Source: Sisyra terminalis
Taxonomy: Eukaryota > Arthropoda > Insecta > Neuroptera > Sisyridae
Assembly (NCBI GenBank): GCA_958496175.1
Contig: OY292277.1
Span: forward strand, 22,524,282-22,588,281
Length of the DNA stretch: 64,000 nucleotides
Direction: 5' to 3'
The stretch's first letter is position 1; the number at the start of each line of letters is the position of its first letter. Position numbers and translations under genes: made by a program. Positions 25,355-36,838 of the stretch are shown here, piece after piece. The notes under the pieces were generated by a model that was not told the origin of the DNA, searched no databases, and worked only from the letters and a program-made list of their open reading frames with translations.

Positions 25355-25390
25355 GCGACGTTTCGTCTTTATTATCAAGACTTTTTCAAG
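25355..25390 (-). ncRNA. hammerhead-ribozyme-like motif of the Penelope-like element
   Basis: On the minus strand: CTTGAAAAA, stem II strand GTCTT, loop GATAATA, stem II strand AAGAC, then GAAAC followed by GTCGC. The five stem II pairs are perfect, and the invariant GAAAC follows directly, as in hammerhead ribozymes. The expected CUGAUGA core is degenerate (CTTGAAAAA), so catalysis is doubtful. It lies about 300 bp downstream of the GIY-YIG frame, where Penelope-like elements carry such motifs. A second copy with different stem II sequence occurs at 49330-49362. Confidence 0.6.
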
Positions 25391-25683
25391 CTCTGAAAGT
25401 ATTACAATATTAACAACACTATAACAATATTATTATAAACAAAACAGACCTCAACTATGTTTACACAATCGTTAATTAAAAAATGTAAAATTAAAATTAA
25501 AACTGTAAAAACGATTTTTAGCTTTCAAGTATGTATTTTTTTAACAAGTATAACAGCCAACTGAAAACATAAGTTCATAGTTGTTAAGCTACGTACTTCA
25601 AAATTTATAATATAAGATTAATTTAAAACACATAAATAAAATATATAAATTCGAAAGATAATCATTTTAGACCTAGGATGTCA

Positions 25684-26253
25684 TTATATATTAAACTTCT
25701 TGTTCTGTATGTCAGATCTTAGGTTTATTGTCTTATTTAATTTTATGAAAACCATTTCACTCAACGAATGCTTAAAGTAATTAGATTCACTATCTAAAAC
25801 TGAAACTCCATCCAACATAAAACTATACATGGTATCGAAATGATGATTAGCAAGCGCTGCCTTATTTTCTTTCAGGATATTGGTGTTTTTACAGTCATAC
25901 TGATGTTGTTTGATCCTGTCTTTTAATTTTTGTTTGGTCTGTCCAATATAGAGCATCTCACAGGTGCATGGAATTTTATAAATCACATTTGACCGATCCA
26001 ATACTGGAGTCCTATCTTTCAGCCTTGTATAAACTGACTTAACAGTTTTCAAATTATAAAAGGCTAATTTGCCATATCGTTTTCTCACGAGATTGTCAAT
26101 TTTGAACGCTATCTCCTTAATAAAAGGAAACCTACAATACTTAATGAGCTGATCTAGATTACTTGTGTTATTATTCATCGGGCAATAATTATTGAAAACT
26201 CTGTCAATCAGTTTTCTCGGATAATTATTATTAACTAGAAGATCAATAATCAA
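25684..26253 (-). pseudogene. GIY-YIG endonuclease domain of Penelope-like element
   Basis: The open frame is 189 codons (first codon TTG, not a real start; it begins after a frameshift). Residues 89-121 carry the domain: VIYKIPCTC (90-98), LYIGQT (101-106, the YIG half), then LKDRIKQHQ (110-118) with the conserved Arg113. Glu166 fits the catalytic Glu position. The CxC pair and HH at 137-138 are typical of Penelope-like endonucleases. The enzyme would nick target DNA to prime reverse transcription. The frame ends at a normal stop. A small duplication of AACATTGATT next to the 5' end (about 26250-26275) seems to have caused the upstream frameshift. Confidence 0.88.
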
Positions 26254-26393
26254 TGTTCTAGAAAATCAATGTTCTTATTTTTCTCATGAAAATCTTGATG
26301 ACTTAAGCTGTAATCTCTTTTTATTAAACCTTTAATCATTCCAATTTTTTGACTCATTGAGTGATTAGATTCATAATTCAATAATCTGCCTGA
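26250..26393 (-). pseudogene. RT-to-endonuclease linker in shifted frame
   Basis: In a third frame on the minus strand this segment reads SGRLLNYESNHSMSQKIG, then MIKGLIKRDYSLS, matching the thumb-proximal region after the RT core of Penelope-like elements (usually W-Y-x-K-P-T, then SGR-LNYxSxHP). The W-Y-K-P-T block expected just before it is missing, so a small deletion accompanies the frameshift. The frame ends at a stop at 26250-26252. Confidence 0.75.
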
Positions 26394-26394
26394 A

Positions 26395-26724
26395 CTAGTC
26401 GGTTTTTAAGCTCCCATCTGGTAGTCTAAGTATCGTAACATCCAAAAAATTAATGATTTCATGTTCTTCTACTTCCATAGTGAACTTTAATTTGGAGTTA
26501 AAGCTATTAAAAGAATCTAGCAAAGTCATTGTTTCACTCTTTGGGACACACAGTACACTATCATCTACGTACAGTCTTACCAGAGGTATTGGATAACTCA
26601 ATAGTTTTAAAACATTCCTTAACACATAATCCATAACAACATCAGCTAATACAGGGCTCGCTGGATTCCCCATACTTATGCCATCACATTGTTGATACAG
26701 TTTACTATCAAACTGAATTTGTTG
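26395..26724 (-). pseudogene. reverse transcriptase fragment of Penelope-like element
   Basis: The frame runs from just below an in-frame stop near 26725 and includes FDSKLYQQCDGISMGNPASP before continuing VLADVVMDYVL. The motif YVDD, with the two catalytic aspartates, lies within RLYVDDSVLCVP about 35 codons after the MGNP block. The next block, EHEIINFLDVTI, matches the (I)xFLDVxI motif found after the active site in this group. It stops at TAG 26395-26397 where the frame is broken. The N-terminal half of RT is absent. Confidence 0.88.
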
Positions 26725-26725
26725 T

Positions 26726-29317
26726 TATTTACACTGGAATTGAACCTTACATAAAACAACAATAACGTTAGCTTTAACTTAATAATGTTTTTTCTTTTTC
26801 GTTTCATCAAAATGGAATACATAAACAATAAAAAAAATTACAGATTGGTTGTTAATTTAATTTAGTCCATATATTTACAAGATATTCAAATATTATGACT
26901 CTTTTATGAAAATTGTTGAAATAAGTCAATAATATTTACTTTGGCCATCATTTATTTTGGTTTTGTTATGATGGGAAAAACTAAAATGCGTCCCAATATT
27001 TACGGAAATTTCCTTATAAAAAATAATAAATTTCGTTTGACATTTAATTCCACGCAGGTTACGTTGCGGTTTTTATTTACAATAATTTTTAATATATGAT
27101 TAAAATCTAAATCACTACCATGGTTGGTTTTGAAGCCTTTTTTTTATTAGTAAGGAAAAATTATCTAAGCTGAATCAAGAGGATGTAACATAATAATAAA
27201 AAATATATGTCTAAAGAAAATAGCTGTTTTAAATTCGAGATATTAACAATATTTTAAAGCTCGACGAAAGAAAATGAAAGTAAGGTCAAGCTTTCATGGT
27301 CATAAATTTTGGTATTTTGAATACACACCTTAAATGCTAATTTTAATATACTACCTGCATTTTTTTGAACTTACTAAATGCCAATATGAGATGACCATTG
27401 ATGAGCATTGATCCATAAAAACAAGTCAGCTAATTCAACTTTATATCTTAGTATTATAACTTATATATTAAATCTTTGTATTGAATATTTAGTTCAACAA
27501 GTTAATAGTGTTAACGATAGCAAAATTTTGGAAATGTAGGTATATAATTCACCTATTTATGATACTTAAATGATGTAGCCAATGATTACTTTTCCCTGAA
27601 TCGACAATCAACAGTTTAATATGATATTAAAATGATCTAAATTACAAGCCAAGAACGGAAAGCAAATCGTCAAAGTAGCAGAGGTCGTTAAGCATTTAAA
27701 TGACTCACAAAATTTGAAAATTTTTTGCTCGATAATTGACCGTCTGATTACAATATTAGAAAGAAGAAAAATTACAATAAACGCCGCTTGTTATCCTTGA
27801 CAAAAGGTATTTAGAAAAACTATCCACACTAGACAAAGTAGTAGCCCAATATTAAGCCGAAAAAATACCCACAAATTATCGTTGAGTAGTAACGTAGAAT
27901 TAACCGCAATGAGCTCCCATAATAAAACAAATTAATTGTGAGAAGTTATTTCCTCTTGAAGATATTTGTGGCTCCGCTTCAATTAGTCTTGGCATTTTCC
28001 TATACATTTATTTTCAACAACAACAAAAAAAATAAGTATAAATTTATGAAAATTATTTCTTGATTAGTTTTTAATGAAGGACCACTGGTTTGTAGGTAAA
28101 TCGTCTGAGAAACGATTTTTCGTACAGTAGGAATTTTTTCCTCGTTCTTCGAATTGTCTTTTAATGTTACCAATTTACGTAAATATGTACCGAAGAATTT
28201 TTCACCAAAAAGAAAAAACAAAACCAAAATTTAAATTTATGGTTTTCTTGGTACATCTAGCAAAGAGACATTTCCCACGCACAATTTCTTTTCGTAGGAA
28301 CTTAAAAAAAACGGGATTATTCTTGAGAAGAGCACGTAGGTATATAGCGAGGTCCTCATAGGGTTAATTTGTCCATTTTTCTCAGCTTTCTTTTATTTTT
28401 GTTGAGGTCGTACGTGTGGTGAATTGATACGTGGGGGTTGCTCTATACCGTGAGAAAGAGTTCACCGCATCCCTAACGCCGTCATCAGCGCCTCAAACCA
28501 TCTTTCTACCATAATTATATGTTTTAAACACGTGGCCGCTTAAGAAGGCACGGGATTAAAGATAGTCTTATCAATTCATTTAACCCGATTTTTGCCTCAC
28601 CATAACCAAAATCTACTGATTTTTTATAAATCAAAATAAATAAAAAATAGCAAACATTATCAATTGTCTTCAAAATTATAAGTCATATTTAAATTTGATT
28701 GTAAGATCTATAATGATGCCACAATGATCTATGGTGTTGAAGATTCAGCTTTATTAAAGTGGTCGAACATATAAGGTGAAGATTTTGATGGGACCTATTT
28801 AGTATATGGTAGCCAGTGCTGGCGTTAAAATATTTTTTTTCAGAATTAAACGAAGGAAATTCATTTGGTGTTAATTCTTCTTGATATTCATATACTTTTA
28901 AAAATATATTGAAAGAAAGAGATATAGTTTCTTTGTAACTTGATTATTAATTTTCAAAAAGATTTAATGAATTTTACCCTCATTATTGGATTTGGAATTT
29001 GAGATTCAGAATCTTATTGGAAACAAATTTAAGGTGATTTAGTCATGTATATCAAGATAGAAATTGTAATTCGGGTGAATTTTCTCGTTACCCCTATAGT
29101 TGCCTATAGTCATCCTTCTTGGAAACCAATTAAAAAAATAAGTAGGTATATGAAACTGGTTTCTTGGGTATCATTTACCAAATTTTGAGTTTGTTACATT
29201 ATTGATCCTATTTAGGTACAATGAGTGTTTAATCATTGGCTTTGCTTTTCTCCCGATTTTCGCATCCTTTTTATACTGAAGCGCCATATAGATATTTTGT
29301 TATTACAGTGATAATAA
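26726..29317. other. AT-rich DNA with one GC-richer island
   Basis: No element ends or recognisable ORFs. About 28380-28560 is richer in GC and CpG (GAGGTCGTACGTGTGGTGAA region) and is a candidate conserved non-coding element. The remainder is featureless. Confidence 0.4.
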
Positions 29318-29485
29318 GCCTACTAATGGCCGAGTAATCTAGGTGGTCATCCTAAAACTAATAGGTGATGGGTTCGACTTTTGTATCGAGCAAATTTTCA
29401 GCATTTCTCGGTTTTTTATTAACCCTTTTATTAGTCGCTAAAAACTTGGGAAGTTATAAAACAACGCTTAAAATACAATTTAAAT
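29318..29485 (+). mobile_element. tRNA-derived SINE, near full length
   Basis: Starts AGCCTACTAATGGCCGAGTA, an altered A box, then AGGTGGTCATCCTAAAAC, TAATAGGTGATGGGTTCGAC (B-box-like), GTATCGAGCAAATTTTCAGC, the TTTCTCGG block, ATTAACCC, GTCGCTAAAAACTTGG and AGTTATAAAACAACG. All diagnostic blocks of the family occur in order. Confidence 0.87.
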
Positions 29486-30068
29486 TTCTATATCGTAGAA
29501 TCAAATAGTTGAGGAAAAGTTCGTTTTTGCATTTAACTTGAAAGTCTAAAATTGGGTTTTGCTTAGACTAACGTATGCTTATGATTCCTGAGGTACTGCT
29601 GAATCTTTTAATATTAGACTTGCTAATAAATAACAAGCACAAATTCCACGTCTTTGCCTTGGAGTAGGGCACAAGGGTGCCAGAAATTATAATATTCAGC
29701 CAAAAAATATTGACATCATAATTCATAAAGAATCAAGGGTAAACTTAGAACAAACTTATGTCGAACTAAAATAATTACTGAAATATAAACTGTCACAAAT
29801 TAATGACAGCAAGTTAACAACGTTGAATGAATTTTCATACAAAATTCTACAAACCCTAATAAATGGGTCAATGATTCATAAGATGAATCAATGAATCAGT
29901 GAATTTACGATCGATACAGGAAGTTTATTACATTAAGAGTAATTTTCAAAAAAACAAAAAAAATATCTTGATCTCATTTCATAAGCCAAAATATTTTTTG
30001 AAAATGTAAAATTGAAAATTACCAAAGAAAAGTTTATTTCTATCTAGTCATCAAATTTGAGGCTAAAA
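29486..30068. other. AT-rich DNA, nothing recognised
   Basis: Several A-rich runs and an ATGAATCA short repeat around 29878-29900; no gene or element end is supported. Confidence 0.5.
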
Positions 30069-30298
30069 CAGTGTTTCTTAACCTGTGGTACATGTATCAC
30101 TGAAGGTCCGTAGTTTTATCATTTTCATCTCATTTTTTATTAAAGATTATTTTATTTATACTTATAGTTCTAGAATAAATGGACCGAAATTGTGCGCTGC
30201 TTTTTTCAATAAGGGACCCTTGAAATAGTGCTTGGTTTCCATAGGAGTTTATGGATTTCGTGGATCCGTAGGAGTTCGACAATAGTTACGAAACATTG
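30069..30298. mobile_element. hAT-like MITE, diverged
   Basis: Left end CAGTGTTTCTTAACCTGTGG and right end TAGTTACGAAACATTG form imperfect terminal inverted repeats (13 of 16 over the outer part). Flanking octamers GGCTAAAA and AGCTATAG agree at five of eight positions, so the target duplication is weak. The interior has no ORF. Confidence 0.6.
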
Positions 30299-30669
30299 AG
30301 CTATAGTATTTAGAAACTTCAATCTAAATCCAATTTAGGATTTATTTGATTCAGCAACAGATTGATATAGCAGTTACTATCAAAATTATGACATAATAAG
30401 ATCGAATTTACCTACAGATTCAAATTCCCTGCAACTGTAAACATACTTATAAACATAATCATGAAAAATCATTAATAAGCTAATGAAGATTGAGTAAACT
30501 TTAATATATTGTTTGATAAATAAAGGAAGTTTGAAAAGGTGCTTGAAAAAATGGATAAATCAATTTAAGGAAGAAGGACTTGGTATAAAAAGATTTGGTA
30601 ACAAAAAGAAAAGCTATCTAGATAAGTCATGCTTCACGAGGAAAATGGCTTTAATTGGATGGTGTAAGC

Positions 30670-31413
30670 CAGGGATGGCCAACCCAAATGGTATTACGGG
30701 CAACTTTGTAAATGCATCATAACTCCGTGAGTCACATACCTCCACATTCTTCATCTTATTCTTCATTATACTGGAGGTTTCTCCTAAGAGTTCCCCAGTT
30801 TTACGTCTTAAAAGAACTATTGTGCCCGAGCTTTGTTTGTAGTTCCAATTGGTCAGGTCTGGCTCTAATATTTCAACCGGTATCCAATTAGATCTTCATT
30901 TATTTAACTTAGATATTTATTTAACTGAGATGGCTTTATGTCATAGCTGGGCAGCAAGGGCGGATTTAGGGGGGCACGGGGGCACGTGCCCCCTCCCCCA
31001 GGGAATTTTTGTGTATTGTGGAGATTCCATAACAGTCCATACTTAGAAGCAAATCAAATTATTAAAGTTGTGAAAATATATGAATGAAGTAACATAAAGA
31101 ACATTAGTGAAACTCTAGTCTATTTCTGGCTGGAATTGCTATTTGTTTTTATGATCCCTTTCACGCTCTTGCAAATGAAAGATGATATCGTGCCCCCCCC
31201 CCCAGAAAAAAATCCTGAATCCGCCCTTGCTGGACAATCAACTAGCAAGCAAAAGATTTTCATAAATTGTAAACATTTTTAATATATTAGTTTTCACTAC
31301 TTTGGCTATTATAGCATAAATACATTTTGTATAAGTGAGAAGAATCTCGTGAACCGAAAAAATGGTCAAGGTGGCTCATATGTGGCCCACGGGCTGCAGG
31401 TTGGCTACTCATG
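30670..31413. mobile_element. hAT-like element containing a nested insertion
   Basis: Left end CAGGGATGGCCAACCC and right end GGTTGGCTACTCATG are imperfect inverted repeats, with the CAGGGGTGGCCAACC-type termini common in hAT elements. Flanks GTGTAAGC (30662-30669) and ATGTAAAC (31414-31421) agree at six of eight bases, fitting an 8-bp target duplication. The interior includes TGTGGCCCACGGGCTGCAGG near the right end. A second element occupies 30955-31229. No transposase frame remains. Confidence 0.8.
30955..31229. mobile_element. nested short TIR element
   Basis: Left end CAAGGGCGGATTTAGG and right end CCTGAATCCGCCCTTG are inverted repeats with one mismatch in 16. Flanks CTGGGCAG (30947-30954) and CTGGACAA (31230-31237) agree at six of eight, both differences being transitions. 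C/G-rich runs (GGGGGGCACGGGGGCACG and a C12-type run) lie just inside. It inserted into the surrounding hAT-like element, so it is the younger of the two. Confidence 0.82.
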
Positions 31414-31551
31414 ATGTAAACGGAGAACTAGAAAAACTAGAGAAAAACAAAGAGGGGTTGAAGTTTTGGAGCTATAAGGAAAAAGGATGAAGTACCCCGA
31501 ACTGAAAGACTTTGCTTAGGATAGACCCCTTTGGAAGTTAGTAAGAATTTT

Positions 31552-31779
31552 TGGCTCAAGTGTACTTTAGCACCCCCACAATCTGACAACGTTGCATTTT
31601 CGACTATATTTTTAATTTAATTCGCGATTAAATCGGTACATAAAGAAAATTTAACCACAAAAGAGAGAATTATACCATATTAGAATTGAAATAACAAAAA
31701 TATCGCGAATTAAATTAAAAACAAAGTCGAAAATGCAATGTTGTCAGATTGTGGGTGTGCTAAAGTACACATGAGCCAG
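31552..31779. mobile_element. MITE with long (about 75 bp) inverted repeats
   Basis: The left arm TGGCTCAAGTGTACTTTAGC, CCCCCACAATCTGACAACG, TTGCATTTTCGAC and TTTAATTTAATTCGCGAT is mirrored at the right by ATCGCGAATTAAATTAAA, GTCGAAAATGCAATGTTGTC, AGATTGTGGGTGTGCTAAAG and TACACATGAGCCAG. Flanking AATTTT occurs on both sides (31546-31551 and 31780-31785), a likely target duplication. Only a short spacer separates the arms, and there is no ORF. Relatives sit in the tandem duplication and at 55934. Confidence 0.9.
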
Positions 31780-32147
31780 AATTTTAGCATGGAGGATACT
31801 AAATTTGCCATTGGACAGCAAACAGGTAAAAATGATTTTTTTTCAAAAAAAAATATTATGGACAGTTATGGTTTTATTTCAGTCTAAGAAATATTAATTT
31901 CGTTTTAAAAATAATTTGAAACTCTCCGCCACTGATCCGTCACAAATAATCACAAGAGTTAATCATTTAATATAACAGATTGCAGTAAAAATGAACCTGT
32001 TTCCCAAACCTAAAGCTTATAACCTGTTCTGTCTTACTTTACCAATCTATCACACGTTTCACACGTGCCTGTATAAAATAAAGAGAATAGCATTACTAAT
32101 CATAAGACATCAACGTCTTATCCTTCTTCATTCGGCGAATATTTCGA

Positions 32148-32151
<4 letters not shown>

Positions 32152-32182
<31 letters not shown>
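32152..32182. repeat. (TA)n microsatellite
   Basis: An uninterrupted alternating TA run follows CGAATACA and ends in TAAAATAATT. Confidence 0.95.
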
Positions 32183-32187
<5 letters not shown>

Positions 32188-32439
32188 ATTTTCTAGATTT
32201 AAAAAGAAATGAAATTGTCGCAATTAACGAAAAAAATTCATGGAATCTATAGTAGGGTTGGGAAAAATATTTGCACGTTTTTGATAGTACGTGCTGGCTC
32301 GATAATGATGTGATGGAACATTTAAGGTACCCTTTCGATGATTAACATGTTAAGAGATTATAGGGGAGGCTTATGGGAAATATTTTTCGAAATTAAATTC
32401 CTTTAGAGTTTTGGTAATAAAAAGAAGAAGAAGAGAAAA

Positions 32440-33180
32440 GGAATGATTTGAGGATTTTTTTGTTGATTGGGGCCGCACAGGTGACACATTATGTGACAAG
32501 GGTGCTTGCGGCAGCCTCACACTATTGTGACATCCTAATGTGACAACACATTTCGACTCCGAAGCCTGTCTTCATTCTAAAAGGTGTCACCAAACCCGTG
32601 TCATTTGTTATCGAACCACTGTAATAAATTTTTTCTCTCTTAATCTCCAAATAATGTTCTTCATTCCCCAAACACAGACATTGCGGCCCATCCACCACGA
32701 CCACAGGCATGCCATAGTGTACACGCAGGGTTGTCCATTTGGGAAAAATTTACGATTTGAAAAACGCTCATTTTCATACAAAGTATGTGACGAGACATCA
32801 ATCATTCGAAATAATACAAAATTGTTTGTCGTAAAATCGTCTGCGATGCGTTTCGTTTGGTCCATCATCTTCCGGAGACAAAAGACTATCAAACAAATAT
32901 GTAGTAGACAAATGAAAAGCGGCCGCGGCCCAACTCCACGCCGCCGAGGTACCCTTTGTTTGACCTTTTTGTCTTGTAACGCAAACATTGACATATTATT
33001 TATGAACGGTAAATATCGTAAATAATAATGAAATTATGCATGGCGCGCACGCGTAATGAGCCTTTAACGTCAAGCATTTCTTTTTTTAATGATGTTAATT
33101 CATGATTATAGCCATGCGCGCTATTAAAATAGCACGGCGGCTGTTCAAAAGGCAAAATAAATGGATCGCAGATGACCATG
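32440..33180. promoter_or_regulatory. GC-richer island with clustered TGACA motifs, candidate enhancer
   Basis: Six TGACA/TGTCA cores lie within 122 bp: 32482, 32494, 32528, 32541 (plus orientation), 32585 and 32599 (minus orientation). They fall in three pairs with 12, 13 and 14 bp between starts. TGACA is the core bound by TALE homeodomain proteins such as Homothorax/Meis. Further along are TAAT/ATTA and TTTATGA motifs, and a CpG-rich block (AAGCGGCCGCGGCCCAACTC). Overlapping frames of 161 codons on plus and 128 codons on minus have no family signature and probably reflect the low stop density of the island. The enhancer reading is inference. Confidence 0.35.
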
Positions 33181-36100
33181 ATTACGAAATTTTTTCAAAC
33201 GATTTTTAATACCCCTGGTTGGCCAACTCTTTTAATTTGATCCAAGTGTAAAGATCGAAGTTTAACAAATTTGTTTCTTATAATTGGACTTTTAACACAT
33301 AAAAAAGAAATTTTCAAAAGATATTTACACCTATAAGTATCTGCAAAGACTTTTTTTAGATAAAACAAAATAACAAAATATAAAAACATTTTATCGATAA
33401 GATTACACTTATATGGAATACTACTTTAAGCGAATTCTGACCATCATTCTTAAACCACTTTGGAACAATTTTTATTGAGCATAATTTACACAAACCGTAA
33501 AAGATTGGAAACTTTTATGTGGTTCTAATAGGCTTAATGGGTTCACGATATCAAGATTTTACCAATAATAATAAGATCTATTTTATGTTCAACCAAATGT
33601 ATAGGTGTTTATAGGTGTATATACAAAGTTACTTTCACCCAATTAGCTATTTTATTTATATCAACTTTAATAAGATAGCAGAAGAAAATGAAAAACTTAA
33701 CAGTTTCCAATTTGGAAAATCCATGATCAATTTACTTTTCTGTAATCCTTTTATTAGGAATCAAAGACATACTTCATGGTTCAGAAAGGTAATCTTTAGA
33801 AGTATTTCACTACTAATTCTTCTATTTTCTTTCTTTGTTATGGGGTTCTCGTTACATCTAAAATCAATGATTTTTATTTATTTTTAAATAAAATTACTTT
33901 TTTGTTAAGTTTTGAAATTCACTTGCACCTACTATTCTAATCACATATCTTTAATTTTACTATATTTTTAAGACACTGGTTTAATTGCATCAAAACTGCC
34001 ATCGTCCAGTAAATGTTGGTATCAATAATGCCTAAAGGAAGACGTAAAGTTCACAAATTATTCCCTTAATAGCACAAAGGGGTAACCAGAAGTAATAACA
34101 ATAGTAACATTTTTAAAAATAGATCTATTCATTAATTTCTACAGTGATTTTTTTTAGTTACCGTTTCATTAAATTACAGGAACCAGTGAACCCAATTTTG
34201 CTTTTTAAAATTTAGGAGTATAGTTTAGTATTCCAGCCTTGAAGTTTCATTTCCAAAATTCTATTTTTTAATATTTTTTGTATTAAGATCGTTCTTGTGT
34301 GTAACCAAAGTAATAATATTCACAACAATTACTTATGCAAAATATTGTTTTTAGAGATGTTGGAATTGCCAACCTTCATATGGTTGATTTTAGCCAGTAA
34401 AACCAATAATTTCCAAAGTATTATCAGAAATATTATTTTTAACTTTGTTTTATTAATCTAGGAACGGAATTGGGGACTTACTGACTAGGCTGTGAAGGCT
34501 GCAGCTTACAAGTTTTTATTGGTTTGGGGTTTTTCACCACTTATTTGCTTAATAATACAAGAAAATTAAGAAATTACAATCTCGACTAAATTGGAAATAG
34601 CCATACTAAACTGTCAATTGAAAATATAAAAAGTTATAAAAAGATATCAAAAAATTAGACAACAAATCAATACCATTTTCTTCTTAAATTATGGTTTAGT
34701 TCAATGTTCAATATTACAAAATCGAACTATGGCTCTAGAACTTTTCGGTAGACTAATTTAATGAAATAAAAAAATGTAATATAGAGTACTATTCAAACGA
34801 GCATCAGTTGTTGGTAACTCTATTTTCATACAGATTGTGGAATAAAAGACTACCTACATATAAAAAAGGATAAAGTTCTGTAAATTTTATAAAATAGAAA
34901 AAAATTAATAGTTGATGGACGATTATATCTATATAGGTATCCCAAAAAATACCGAAAGTGCTAGTTTAAGAAACTTCAAGGAAAAATTGTTTAAAATTGT
35001 TTTTCAAAATAGAATTATTTTGTTTGTTAAACTTCTGTTGAAAATTAGGTTTAGTGTATTACCAAGTTGTAGGGGGACCACAATAAAGTTCTAGTTTGCA
35101 ATATTGATTTTCACCAACATTGATATACTGTTATACAGTATTAACTAATACCAATGATCGAATTCAATTCGATTCGAAGAAAAGAAGAAAAAAAAAACAA
35201 TAAAAATTTGTTTTTACTAGTAGAGGACTTAATATAAAATACTGCTTGAGATATAAGGACTGAAGATACTCGTGAGTTTGAGTTATAAAATAGTACTTAT
35301 TAAAACTTTTTTTCGTATAAAAGGGGTTTTTTCAAGTTTTAGGTTTAGATTTTATTGAGCTAAAGAAGTTAAATCTAATGTGGCTATACTAGAGATAATA
35401 TCACGATAACTTATTAAAATGATCAATATATTGTCAATATACAATGTTAATAAATTATCAAATATATGACTAATATAATTAAGCAATTAATTGTATTATA
35501 GTCATAAGCAGTAGAGCTTTTATCTTTGCTGAATTTATTATAATATGTTCAATTTGTAAATCCTTCATATTAGATTCGCGTTCTTGATGGTAGCAAGGCG
35601 GCAAATTTTGGAGGTGATAATTAACACATTTTCAATTATCCAATCCAGCTAAAATTTCGCATTTAGACTTGCACTACCTTACATTTTCATCTATTAAAAT
35701 TTCAGGTCGATCAAGTATAGTTTAACTAAATTTTGGATATAAAAGAATTAGACTGAAAGCTTTGATTCTATGGGTTTCATTTTTTTCCTCAGATTTTATA
35801 GTCTCGCGACTTTTAGTTTTAATAAAATATCTTTCTATACTAAATATCTTTCAATAAAAAGAAGAAAAATAAGATTTTGCATATTAGAAAAAGAATATAC
35901 TTTATAATGCTGCATACGGTATATACCTATGTTAAGCATAGTGGTCGAAGAACACTGAAGCTATGCAACCACTGCACACTTTTTAAAGAACACTATTCCT
36001 AAGTATTAGTAAATGACTCTATTGAATGATTTTTTTCCCTTTAATTAAGTTTGGATATCTTTGAATTTTACTTGTTTTTTCCAATTCATTCTTTCCGATG

Positions 36101-36838
36101 TTCATTGACAAAAGAATGGAAATTTTTTTTATTAAGTCACTTGTATATTTTTTATTATCAGTGTTTGTATCTTTTTTTTACGACATTTGGTTTTTAGGTG
36201 AAAGAAATAAAAATAAATTTGTTTTTGAAAAGATATCAACGTGGACTTGGACTTGAGGATGGGGGAAGATAAAAATAAATGAGGACCTCATGTTTTAGCA
36301 CTTGTCTTAAAGGTAAACGAGTGTCGTGGCCCACCCACAACTTAAAGACTTCTTTCTTATCTTCACATGGGTCATGTTCCTTGATTTTGGGAAAAAAAAT
36401 GTTTTAATTTCGACTCGTTCCTTCTCAAAATATTGTTGACGCGTCTTGGCCCAACAGGAAAAGGTCGTTTAATCTTATTTTTTTCGATTTTGAAACGAAG
36501 AATATATCTAATTTTCTTGTCTCGCGGGTAAATCGGAAGTTTATAATTAAAGTGAAATTGGTCTTCGAAAATTGATTGAAATATCCTTTCCAGTAACAAT
36601 TGGTGGAAAGATTTTTTTTTCTTGCATTTCCCTTCGAAAGATATTCTCACACACTTTGAAATGGGGGTTTTAAATGCAAGAACATTAACAGCATTTTCTT
36701 TAAATAAATTTTAAAATTTTATTTCATCTATGATTCCAAAACTTACCTACAATTGGGATTTACTAGTAAATATCAAATTCCTTTCATTTCGAATCTTTCA
36801 TAAACTTAAATTTCTTTGCTAAAAGATTTTCTGGTTTG
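33181..36838. other. AT-rich non-coding DNA, nothing firm
   Basis: Short ORFs only, all with A/T-driven composition. From about 36240 base composition becomes more balanced, leading into the stretch with TGACGTCA motifs. A 92-codon minus frame at 36372-36650 shows no recognised domain. Confidence 0.45.

Larger units (their letters stand above)
25320..26724 (-). mobile_element. Penelope-like retroelement, 5' truncated
   Basis: Read on the minus strand the order is RT fragment, linker, GIY-YIG endonuclease, then a 3' region with a hammerhead-like motif. That order (RT, then C-terminal GIY-YIG, then terminal repeats carrying hammerhead ribozymes) is characteristic of Penelope-like elements. Homology begins just after an in-frame stop near 26725, so most of the RT domain is missing. 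Two breaks interrupt the remaining coding region: a deletion and frameshift at about 26394, and a frameshift at about 26250. The element is inactive. Confidence 0.9.

Noticed and set aside
32540..33025. 161-codon plus and 128-codon minus overlapping ORFs as genes
   Set aside because: Both strands are open over the same GC-richer stretch, as expected from low stop density; neither has a recognisable domain.
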